Positions 9,689-19,800 of a stretch of 64,000 bases of DNA are shown piece after piece (position 1 is the stretch's first letter; each line of letters begins with the position of its first letter). Where the stretch lies: positions 177,866 to 241,865 of the forward strand of contig NW_026515526.1 in NCBI RefSeq assembly GCF_014898815.1, in the 5' to 3' direction. The position numbers and the translations under genes were made by a program. The stretch is from Panonychus citri. Lineage: Eukaryota > Arthropoda > Arachnida > Trombidiformes > Tetranychidae. The notes under the pieces were generated by a model. The model did not search any database, was not told the DNA's origin, and saw only the letters and a program-made list of their open reading frames with translations.

Positions 9689-9696
9689 TCTACTTG

Positions 9697-9704
9697 TATA
9701 TAAA
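9697..9704 (+). promoter_or_regulatory. TATA box of the Ig-domain gene
   Basis: A perfect TATATAAA lies 38 nt upstream of the ATG at 9742, placing a start site around 9725-9732 and a very short leader. The same motif type precedes the nucleotidyltransferase gene further right. Confidence 0.5.
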
Positions 9705-9741
9705 CTCGAAAACTCAAACTGAAATTTATCATTAATCAAAT

Positions 9742-10494
9742 ATGTTTGCCTTTATTGTTATCGTTTTCTGTTCTCACTTATTGCTTGCTTCAGCAAACAT
9801 CAAACCAAACGGTACTCATATTAACCACTGGGGATTCATCAAGCTTCTAAGTAGACCAATCGACCATTACGAGTTTAATGTTGGAGATAACTTAACTTTG
9901 GAATTTTTTTTCGTCGGTAGTCCACCACCAAACGTTCACTGGTTTACGAACATGACATCCATCTTAAATCATGACAGTGAGGATCAAGATTCAGTCGCTA
10001 TGCGTGGCTATTCACCATACATTAAAAATATAGCCGCAATCAAATCAAAATTCCATATACCAATCGCAACTATACATAATGCTGGTCAATACTCTTTCAT
10101 GGTTACAAATGGCATGGATAATTATCTTAACAAAACTTTTCATGTTACAGCATCTCCTCGAAATTTTACCGATCCATCTCGTAAAATAGCTGCTAATCAA
10201 CAAAAAACTAATAATACTATACCATACATTCGTACATGGACTCATACTATCTTAGCAAAAATTGGATACCCTGCTATTTTAACCTGTCGCACAAACCAAG
10301 CTCCTGGTGAATCGATTGAATGGACTGATTCTGGTGGTTTAGATCTTGAATACTTCTACAACTTCAAAATGTTACCATCTGGGGATTTACTCATACGAAA
10401 AGTTTTTGAGGGATATCTTGGTAGTTATAAATGCAATGTACAAAATCAATACGGGCGTGATACTGTGGAAATATTTCTGCACCCTTCTTATTGA
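9742..10494 (+). CDS. Secreted two-Ig-domain protein resembling ImpL2
   Basis: This 250-residue protein starts with a signal peptide (hydrophobic residues 2-17, likely cleavage after ASA) and carries two immunoglobulin-like domains. Domain 1 (about 40-135) has a Trp (HWF) but lacks the usual Cys pair. Domain 2 (about 165-247) is canonical: AILTCR, a Trp about 11 residues on, SGDLLI, and GSYKCNVQNQYG. The second-domain pattern (CR...P...I.W.D, LPSGDLLI, Y.C...N..G.DT...FLHP) matches what I know of ImpL2, the secreted insect protein that binds insulin-like peptides and damps insulin signalling. There are several N-glycosylation sites. The gene has no intron and directly follows the virus-like genes, so capture of a host cDNA by the virus is plausible; a host retrocopy is the alternative. 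Confidence 0.68.
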   Translation: MFAFIVIVFCSHLLLASANIKPNGTHINHWGFIKLLSRPIDHYEFNVGDNLTLEFFFVGSPPPNVHWFTNMTSILNHDSEDQDSVAMRGYSPYIKNIAAIKSKFHIPIATIHNAGQYSFMVTNGMDNYLNKTFHVTASPRNFTDPSRKIAANQQKTNNTIPYIRTWTHTILAKIGYPAILTCRTNQAPGESIEWTDSGGLDLEYFYNFKMLPSGDLLIRKVFEGYLGSYKCNVQNQYGRDTVEIFLHPSY

Positions 10495-10508
10495 GTTTAA
10501 CAGCGAAA

Positions 10509-10514
10509 AATAAA
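10509..10514 (+). terminator. Polyadenylation signal of the Ig-domain gene
   Basis: AATAAA lies 15 nt downstream of the stop codon, with a second AATAAA-like copy (AATAATAAAA) about 10 nt later. Confidence 0.45.
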
Positions 10515-10689
10515 TATTGAATAATAAAAATTTAGCACCTTAAAAATTTCATATTATTGCACATTTATTATCTCGCTTGCAAGAAGCTCTCAAATGCTCA
10601 CAGTATAGTTCTAGCTCTATTCAGTAGTTCATAGCTGTTTATATGTTTTCATTCAACTATATGGCCTTTCTTGCAACAATTGGCTTTAT

Positions 10690-12000
10690 TTACTATCAAT
10701 GAGTAACCATTGGCACAAAATAAATATCTCTTTCCAGACAAATGGTTTTATTTTAATATCATTGATAAACGATTGGTCCAAAATAAAAGTCTTTCATCCG
10801 ATAATTGGCTTCATTTTTTATCAATGATCGACCATTGGTTCAAAATGAATATCTTTGCCCACACCATTAGCTTTATTTTTTATCATTATTAAACTATTAG
10901 TTGAAAATAAATATCTCTTCTCACACTATTGGCTTTCTTTGTCATCAATGGGTAACCATTAGGCCAGAATGAATATTTTTCTTCAAACCATTGGCTTTAT
11001 TTTTATTAATGACCAACCATTGGTTCAAAATTCATTAGTCTGCTTACACTTTTGGTCTAAAAACAAAGTCTTTCATCCAACAGTTGGCTTTATTTTTTAT
11101 CGATGATCGACCATTGGCTGAAAATGAATATCTCTCTACAAACAATTGGCTTTATTTTTTATCATTATTAAACTATTTGTTGAAAATAAATATCTCTTTT
11201 GACCCTATCGGCTTTCTCTTTAATCAATGAGTAACCATTAGGTCAAAATAAATATCTCTTTTTACATTATTGGCTTTATTTTTTATCTTTTGCAAACTAT
11301 CAGTTGAAAATAAATATCTCTTTCGACACTATTGGCTTTCTCTTTCATCAATATGTGCTTTATTTTCATAATTCACCAACTATTGATTCAAAATGAATAT
11401 CTCTCTCCAAACAGTTGGTTTTATTTTTTATCATTGATAAACGATTGGTCCAAAATAAAAGTCTTTCTTCCAACAATTGGCTTCATTTTCATCAATGAGT
11501 AACCATTGACTCAAAATGAATATCTTTGCCTACACCATTGGCTTTATTTTCCATCATTAGCAAACTATTGGTTGAAAATAAATATCGTTTTTCACATCAT
11601 TGGCTCTGTTTCTTTATAAGTTACCGACTAGCGGTTTAAAATGAATATCTCTCTTCGAACAATTGGGTTTATTTTTAGCAATGATCAACCATTGGCTCAA
11701 GATGATAATCTCTTCCCACGCCATTAGCTTTATTTTTTATCATTTTTAAACTATTAGTTGCAAATAAATATCTCTCTACAAACAATTTGCTTTATTTTTA
11801 TCAATGAACAACCATTGGCACAAAATAAATATCTCTCTCCAAACAATTGGTTTTATTTTTTATCATTGATGAACGATTGGTCCAAAATAAAAGTCTTTCT
11901 TCCAACAATGAGCTTCATTTTTTATCAATGAGTAACCATTGGCTCAAAACGAATATCTCTGCCCACACCATTGGCTTTATTTTCCATTATATTTTCAGAC
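10690..12000. repeat. Satellite A, diverged ~63-bp tandem repeat
   Basis: About 20 diverged monomers of roughly 63 bp share the words ACCATTGG, TTCAAAATGAATATCTCT and TTGGCTTTATTTTTTATCA. Monomers differ by many substitutions, so the array is old. The ORFs within it are short and not conserved between monomers. A second block lies at about 13500-13890. The ACCATTGGCTT word also occurs in satellite B, suggesting common ancestry. The 195 bp between the Ig gene and the array hold the poly(A) signals and nothing else I can identify. Confidence 0.85.
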
Positions 12001-12133
12001 TTCTCGGGCGGTGAACTTCAAATAAATAAATTCTGATTCACCATAGTTTAACATGATCAACAAGTTTTCTCTTATTTATTTTTTATATTTTAATGTTTAC
12101 AACCGCTTTAATGCACTTGTATATTTTCATATT

Positions 12134-12805
12134 CTATATTTTTGTATATATAAGATTTCTTTGTTCCCTCATTTCAGCGTCGAGTTTTGGCCGCAGAAGT
12201 TTTCTTCGCGAATTCATTCCATTTTTGTATTCGTTGATATCCATCAGTTTGAAATTCCAAAGCTCAGGATTAGATGCACGTTGCATGTACTTCGTAACAC
12301 GATCAGGGTGTGAAAGTTTATCCTCATGAGACATATCATATTGATTGATTCGCAGCGTAACTGGATTGTATCCTACAGCACAAATTTTAAGATCAAAATC
12401 ACTGATCACTTTATTCATGTAAGACTCGGTATCATCAGTTTTTCCTAGTGTTGTTAAATGTAACTGAAATTTTCCCGAGCCGTAAGATCTTTTGATGTAG
12501 TATAAATCCAATGCGTAATCCAGCTGCCAAGATTCTTCTAACCCCAAAGACGCCAAATGTTCGTTTATCACTTTGAAGAGATTCAATGGCACATCTAGAA
12601 ATATATCAATATCACCAAACGTTTTAGTTCTCTTTGAAATATATGCCATGAAGCCGCCACCGATGAACCATGAATGTTCGATTTTTTTCTCTGCGAGAAA
12701 TGTGAACACCGAGTCAATTCGTTCACACGAATCATCGGTTAGCTCTTCTACCGAGCCACTTACACTTGTCAATAAAGTTTTAGCTATAACAGAAGGCTGA
12801 ACCAT
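12134..12805 (-). CDS. Nucleotidyltransferase-fold protein (223 aa)
   Basis: The ATG is the complement of 12803-12805. Around residues 47-72 the protein has a GGG...(K)TFGDIDIF pattern, that is, a Gly-Gly loop followed by D-x-D, the metal-binding signature of the DNA polymerase beta-like nucleotidyltransferase superfamily. A later SDFDLKICAVGY segment supplies the expected third acidic strand. Such proteins transfer a nucleotide to RNA, protein or small molecules; the substrate here cannot be inferred. It is flanked by satellite on both sides and a decayed second copy lies at 13210-13476. Similar stand-alone proteins occur in large viruses of arthropods and in their hosts, so origin is open. 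The ORF is intact. Confidence 0.6.
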   Translation of the reverse strand: MVQPSVIAKTLLTSVSGSVEELTDDSCERIDSVFTFLAEKKIEHSWFIGGGFMAYISKRTKTFGDIDIFLDVPLNLFKVINEHLASLGLEESWQLDYALDLYYIKRSYGSGKFQLHLTTLGKTDDTESYMNKVISDFDLKICAVGYNPVTLRINQYDMSHEDKLSHPDRVTKYMQRASNPELWNFKLMDINEYKNGMNSRRKLLRPKLDAEMREQRNLIYTKI

Positions 12806-12857
12806 ATTTTGAAACTTGTTGAGTTGTTCTGGAATATCCAGAATAACTTTGTGGGAA

Positions 12858-12865
12858 CTTATATA
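12858..12865 (-). promoter_or_regulatory. TATA box of the nucleotidyltransferase gene
   Basis: TATATAAG on the minus strand lies 53 nt upstream of the ATG. This matches the box in front of the Ig gene, suggesting both genes use an ordinary pol II promoter. Confidence 0.4.
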
Positions 12866-13209
12866 CTATTAACTAGAGATTATTTTTAGTATCGCACGCC
12901 AATCAATTTCATTCAAAAAATCACATTATTATTTATCTAACAGCAGTAAATTCATAAACAAAAACTTGTGATGAGATATGAAATGAAATATTCGTGAGAA
13001 GTGAATTTTGTTGAATTAATAAGCGTTAATCTATAACTTGATTGTTGTTTGGTTAGGCCAAGCTATGTTATTCACAATTCTGCAACTATGAGTGTAAAAA
13101 AGGCAAAACGTTGAAACATTTTCCGATTGAGTTTTCAACTACATTGCATCTTGGTTCTATTCTCACAATTGCATAGCAATCTTTCTGAAGTATGTATGTA
13201 TTATATAGT
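12866..13209. other. AT-rich intergenic spacer, nothing identified
   Basis: I see no open frame, repeat or RNA gene here. It joins the intact nucleotidyltransferase gene's promoter to its decayed copy and may be part of the same duplicated unit. Confidence 0.4.
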
Positions 13210-13476
13210 AGATGTAGTATAAATTCAAACCGTAAAATCCGAAAGTTTCTTCTAACCGTAAAACATAAAATGTTCGTTTATCAGTTTGTAGAACTTCAGT
13301 AGCACATCTAGAAATACAGGGCGTTTTTTATCCACTACGGCTATTACGAAAAAACGCCCTGTATATCAATATCATTAAAAGATTTAGTTCTCTTTGCAAT
13401 ATATGCCATGAAGCCACCGATGAACCATAAATAATCAATTTTTTTCTGCGAGAAATGTGAACACCGAGTCAATTAT
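13210..13476 (-). pseudogene. Decayed fragment of the nucleotidyltransferase gene
   Basis: This stretch aligns with about 12493-12720 of the intact gene, covering the central coding part with the GG...DIDIF region. It has substitutions, small indels and one clean 45-bp insertion (13317-13361). Shared landmarks include the GATGTAGTATAAAT start, the CATCTAGAAAT segment and the GAACACCGAGTCAATT end. No frame is preserved, so it is a dead tandem or segmental duplicate. Confidence 0.82.
13317..13361. mobile_element. 45-bp fold-back element with TA target duplication
   Basis: A 45-bp insertion starts with CAGGGCGTTTTTT and ends with the reverse complement AAAAAACGCCCTG, giving 13-bp terminal inverted repeats around a 19-bp centre. 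It is flanked by TA on both sides. The intact paralogue has exactly the sequence obtained by removing the 45 bp and one TA (AGAAATATATCAATATC at about 12597-12613). That paralogous empty site shows it is a TA-targeting miniature element of the Tc1/mariner type, among the shortest possible. Confidence 0.82.
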
Positions 13477-13499
13477 CTTTCGTATATAAATATAAATAT

Positions 13500-13890
13500 A
13501 TATAAATATCTCTTTTCATTATTGGCTTTATTTTTTATAATTCATCAACTGTTGGTTCAAAATGAATACCTTTCTTCAGACAATTGGCTTTATTTTTATC
13601 AATGACCAACCATTGGCTCAAAATAAATATCTCTCTCCAAACAATTGGTTTTAACTTTTTACCATTGATAAACGATACGTTCAAAATTCATGAGTCTGCT
13701 TACACTATTGGTCCAAAAACGAAGTCTTTCATCCAACAGTTGGCTTTATTTTTTATCAATGATCGACCATTGGCTCAAAATGAATATCTCTGCTCACACC
13801 ATTAGCTTTATTTTTTATAATTTATTAGCTTTTGGTTCAAAATGAATACCTTTCTTCAAACAATTGGCTTTATTTTTATCAATGATCGAT
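13500..13890. repeat. Satellite A, second block
   Basis: Four to six monomers of the same ~63-bp repeat as at 10690-12000 resume after the pseudogene, so the nucleotidyltransferase gene and its decayed copy sit inside an interrupted satellite A array. It ends where satellite B begins. Confidence 0.8.
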
Positions 13891-16800
13891 CATTCATATA
13901 GATAGATCATTCAGATGGTTGTCTTTTCTTTTAACTATTGGATTGCCGTTCGCTATTCTCTCTAGTAAATTCCTGAAAAGGATTTGGCATGGTTCATTGT
14001 TTTCTGTTTCATTCATTTTTCTTTGATAACTTTTATTTGTCCTTGCTTCGTATTCATATGTTTTCCATAAATTCTATTGAATTCAGTTCCCTTTTCGTTT
14101 TTTATACAAGTCTCTTCTCTCATTAGTTAATAGATTGTCTTTTCCTTCAACCATTGGCTTACCGTTCAATCTTCTCTCTAGTTAATTCCTGAAAAGGATG
14201 CAACATGGTTTAATGTTTTAGGTTTTATTCCTTTTTCTTTGATAACTTTCATTCGTCCTTGCTTCGTATTAATATGTTTTCCATAAATTCTATTGAATTC
14301 AGTTCCCTTTTCGCTTTTTTACTTGTTTCAACAAGTCTCTTTTCTCATTGGTTAGTTAGTTGTCTTTTCTTTTAACTATTGGCTTACTGTTCGAAATTCT
14401 CTCTAGTAAATTCCTGAAAAAGATGAGGCATGGTTTATTGTTTTCTGTTTCATTCATTTTTCTTTGATAACTTTTATTCGTCCTTGCTTCGTATTAATAT
14501 GTTTTCCATAAACTCTATTGAATTCAGTTCCCTTTTCGCTTTTTTACTTGTTTCAACAAGTCTCTTTTCTCATTGGTTAGTTAGTTGTCTTTTCTTTTAA
14601 CTATTGGCTTACTGTTCGAAATTCTCTCTAGTAAATTCCTGAAAAGGATGAGGCATGGTTCATTGTTTTCTGTTTCATTCATTTTTCTTTGATAACTTTC
14701 ATTCGTCCTTGCTTCGTATTAATATGTTTTCCATAAATTCTATTGAATTCAGTTCCCTTTTCGTTTTTTATACAAGTCTCTTCTCTCATTCGTTAATAGA
14801 TTGTCTTTTCCTTTAACCATTGGCTTACCGTTCAATCTTCTCTCTAGTTAATTCACGAAAACGATGCGGCATGGTTTATAATTTTCTGTTACATTCCTTT
14901 TTCTTCGATAAACTTCATTCAGCCTTGCTTCGTATCAATATGTTTCCATAGATTCAATTGAATACAGTTTTCTTTACGCTTTTCTACTTGTTTTAACTTA
15001 TCTCTTTTCTTATTGGTTATTACATGGCTCTTTTCCTTTAACCATTGGCTTACTGTTCGCTCTTCTTTCTAGTAAATTCCGGCAAAGGATGCGGCATGGT
15101 TCATTGTTTTCTGTTTCATTCATTTTTCTTTGCTAACTTTCATTCGTCCTTGCTTCGTATTAATATGTTTTCCATAAATTCTATTGAATTCAGTTCCCTT
15201 TTCATTTTTTATACTTGTTTCAACAACTCTCTTTTCTCATTGGTTAATTAGTTGTCTTTTTTTTAACTATTGGCTTACTGTTCGCTCTTCTCTCTAGTAA
15301 ATTCACGAAAATGATGCGGCATGGTTTATAATTTTCTGTTTCATTCATTTTTCTTCGATAACCTTCATTCATCCTTGCTTCTCATTAATTTGTTTACTAT
15401 AAATTCTATCGAATACAGTTTTCTTAACGCTTTTCTACTTGTTTTAACTTATTTCTTTTCTTATTGGTTATTACATGGCTCTTTTCCTTTAACCATTGGC
15501 TTACTGTTCGCTCTTCTCTCTAGTAAATTCCGGCAAAGGATGCGGCATGGTTCATTGTTTTCTGTTTCATTCATTTTTCTTCGATAACCTTCATTCATCC
15601 TTGCTTCTTATTAATATGTTTTCCATAAATTCTATTGAATTCAGTTCCCTTTTCGTTTTTTATACAAGTCTCTTCTCTCATTCGTTAATAGATTGTCTTT
15701 TCCTTTAACCATTGGCTTACCGTTCAATCTTCTCTCTAGTTAATTCAAAAATGATGCGGCATGGTTTATAATTTTCTGTTTCATTCATTTTCTTTGATAA
15801 CTTTCATTCGTCCTTGCTTCGTATTAATATGTTTTCCATAAATTCTATTGAATTCAGTTCCTTTTCGTTTTTATACAAGTCTCTTCTCATTCGTTAATAG
15901 ATTGTCTTTTCCTTTAACCATTGGCTTACCGTTCAATCTTCTCTAGTTAATTCACGAAAACGATGCGGCATGGTTTATAATTTTCTGTTACATTCCTTTT
16001 TCTTCGATAAACTTCATTCAGCCTCGCTTCGTATCAATATGTTTCCATAGATTCAATTGAATACAGTTTTCTTTACGCTTTTCTACTTGTTATAACTTAT
16101 CTCTTTTCTTATTGGTTATTACATGGCTTTTTTCCTTTAACCATTGGCTTACTGTTCGCTCTTCTCTCTAGTAAATTCCGGCAAAGGATGCGGCATGGTT
16201 CATGGTTTTCTGTTTCATTCATCTTTCTTTGATAACTTTCATTCGTCCTTGCTTCGTATTAATATGTTTTCCATAAATTCTATTGAATTCAGTTCCCTTT
16301 TCATTTTTTATACTTGTTTCAACAACTCTCTTTTCTCATTGGTTAATTAGTTGTCTTTTTTAACTATTGGCTTACTGTTCGCTCTTCTCTCTAGTAAATT
16401 CACGAAAATGATGCGGCATGGTTTATAATTTTCTGTTTCATTCATTTTTCTTCGATAACCTTCATTCATCCTTGCTTCTCATTAATTTGTTTACTATAAA
16501 TTCTATCGAATACAGTTTTCTTAACGCTTTTCTACTTGTTTTAACTTATTTCTTTTCTTATTGGTTATTACATGGCTCTTTTCCTTTAACCATTGGCTTA
16601 CTGTTCGCTCTTCTCTCTAGTAAATTCCGGCAAAGGATGCGGCATGGTTCATTGTTTTCTGTTTCATTCATTTTTCTTCGATAACCTTCATTCATCCTTG
16701 CTTCTTATTAATATGTTTTCCATAAATTCTATTGAATTCAGTTCCCTTTTCGTTTTTTATACAAGTCTCTTCTCTCATTCGTTAATAGATTGTCTTTTCC

Positions 16801-19800
16801 TTTAACCATTGGCTTACCGTTCAATCTTCTCTCTAGTTAATTCACGAAAATGATGCGGCATGGTTTATAATTTTCTGTTTCATTCATTTTTCTTTGATAA
16901 CTTTCATTCGTCCTTGCTTCGTATTAGTAAGTTTTCCATAAACTCTATTGAATTCAGTTCCCTTTTCGTTTTTTTTACAAGTCTCTTCTCTCATTCGTTA
17001 ATAGATTGTCTTTTCCTTTAACCATTGGCTTACCGTTCAATCTTCTCTCTAGTTAATTCACGAAAACGATGCGGCATGGTTTATAATTTTCTGTTACATT
17101 CCTTTTCTTCGATAAACTTCAGCCTTGCGTATCAATATGTTTCCATAGATTCAATTGAATACAGTTTTCTTTACGCTTTTCTACTTGTTTTAACTTCTCT
17201 TTTCTTATTGGTTATTACATGGCTCTTTTCCTTTAACCATTGGCTTACTGTTCGCTCTTCTTTCTAGTAAATTCCGAAAGGATGCGGCATGGTTCATTGT
17301 TTTCTGTTCATTCATTTTCTTTAACTTTCATTCGTCCTTGCTTCATTAATATGTTTTCCATAAATTCTATTGAATTCAGTTCCTTTTCATTTTTATACTT
17401 GTTTCAACAACTCTCTTTTCTCATTGGTTAATTAGTTGTCTTTTTTTAACTATTGGCTTACTGTTCGCTCTTCTCTCTAGTAAATTCACGAAAATGATGC
17501 GGCATGGTTTATAATTTTCTGTTTCATTCATTTTCTTCGATAACCTTCATTCATCCTTGCTTCTCATTAATTTGTTTACTATAAATTCTATCGAATACAG
17601 TTTTCTTAACGCTTTTCTTGTTTTAACTTATTTCTTTCTTATTGGTTATTACATGGCTCTTTTCCTTTAACCATTGGCTTACTGTTCGCTCTTCTCTCTA
17701 GTAAATTCCGGCAAAGGATGCGGCATGGTTCATTGTTTTCTGTTTCATTCATTTTTCTTCGATAACCTTCATTCATCCTTGCTTCTTATTAATATGTTTT
17801 CCATAAATTCTATTGAATTCAGTTCCCTTTTCGTTTTTATACAAGTCTCTTCTCATTCGTTAATAGATTGTCTTTTCCTTTAACCATTGGCTTACCGTTC
17901 AATCTTCTCTCTAGTTAATTCACGAAAATGATGCGGCATGGTTTATAATTTTCTGTTTCATTCATTTTCTTTGATAACTTTCATTCGTCCTTGCTTCGTA
18001 TTAATATGTTTTCCATAAACTCTATTGAATTCAGTTCCTTTCGTTTTTTACAAGTCTCTTCTCTCATTCGTTAATAGATTGTCTTTTCCTTTAACCATTG
18101 GCTTACCGTTCAATCTTCTCTCTAGTTAATTCACGAAAATGATGCGGCATGGTATATCGTTTACTGTTACATTCCTTTTTCTTCGATAAACTTCATTCAG
18201 CCTCGCTTCGTATCAATATGTTTCCATAGATTCAATTGAATACAGTTTTCTTTACGCTTTTCTACTTGTTATAACTTATCTCTTTTCTTATTGGTTACAT
18301 GGCTTTTTCCTTTACCACTACTGTTCGCTCTTCTCTCTAGTAAATTCCGGCAAAGGATGCGGCATGGTTCATGGTTTTCTGTTTCATTCATCTTTCTTTG
18401 ATAACTTTCATTCGTCCTTGCTTCGTATTAATATGTTTTCCATAAATTCTATTGAATTCAGTTCCCTTTTCGTTTTTTATACTTGTTTCAACAAGTCTCT
18501 TCTCTCATTCGTTAATAGATTGTCTTTTCCTTTAACCATTGGCTTACCGTTCAATCTTCTCTCTAGTTAATTCACGAAAACGATGCGGCATGGTTTATAA
18601 TTTTCTGTTTCATGCATTTTTCTTTGATAACTTTCATTCGTCCTTGCTTCGTATTAATATGTTTTCCAGAAATTCTATTGAATTCAGTTCCCTTTTCGCT
18701 TTTTTACTTGTTTCAACAAGTCTCTTTTCTCATTGGTTAATTAATTGTCTTTTCTTTCAACTATTGGCTTACTGTTCGCTCTTCTCTCTAGTAAATTCAC
18801 GAAAACGATGCGGCATGGTTTATAATCTTCTGTTTCATTCATTTTTCTTTGATAACTTTCATTCGTCCTTGCTTCGTATTAATATGTTTTCCATAAATTC
18901 TATTGAATTCAGTTCCCTTTTCGTTTTTTATACTTGTTTCAACAAGTCTCTTCTCTCATTCGTTGATAGAATGTCTTTTCATTTAACTATTGGCTTACTG
19001 TTCGCTCTTCTCTCTAGTAAATTCACGAAAATGATGCGGCATGGTTTATAATTTTCTGTTTCATTCATTTTTCTTCGATAACCTTCATTCATCCTTGCTT
19101 CTCATTAATTTGTTTACTATAAATTCTATCGAATACAGTTTTCTTAACGCTTTTCTACTTGTTTTAACTTATTTCTTTTCTTATTGGTTATTACATGGCT
19201 CTTTTCCTTTAACCATTGGCTTACTGTTCGCTCTCTCTAGTAAATTCCGGCAAAGGATGCGGCATGGTTCATTGTTTTCTGTTTCATTCATTTTTCTTCG
19301 ATAACCTTCATTCATCCTTGCTTCTTATTAATATGTTTTCCATAAATTCTATTGAATTCAGTTCCCTTTTCGTTTTTTATACAAGTCTCTTCTCTCATTC
19401 GTTAATAGATTGTCTTTTCCTTTAACCATTGGCTTACCGTTCAATCTTCTCTAGTTAATTCACGAAAATGATGCGGCATGGTTTATAATTTTCTGTTTCA
19501 TTCATTTTTCTTTGATAACTTTCATTCGTCCTTGCTTCGTATTAGTAAGTTTTCCATAAACTCTATTGAATTCAGTTCCCTTTTCGTTTTTTTTACAAGT
19601 CTCTTCTCTCATTCGTTAATAGATTGTCTTTTCCTTTAACCATTGGCTTACCGTTCAATCTTCTCTCTAGTTAATTCACGAAAATGATGCGGCATGGTAT
19701 ATCGTTTACTGTTACATTCCTTTTTCTTCGATAAACTTCATTCAGCCTCGCTTCGTATCAATATGTTTCCATAGATTCAATTGAATATTCTTTACGCTTT

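Noticed and set aside
12053..12329. Two overlapping + strand ORFs opposite the nucleotidyltransferase gene
   Set aside because: Antisense to a gene with a recognisable fold signature; no motif of their own.
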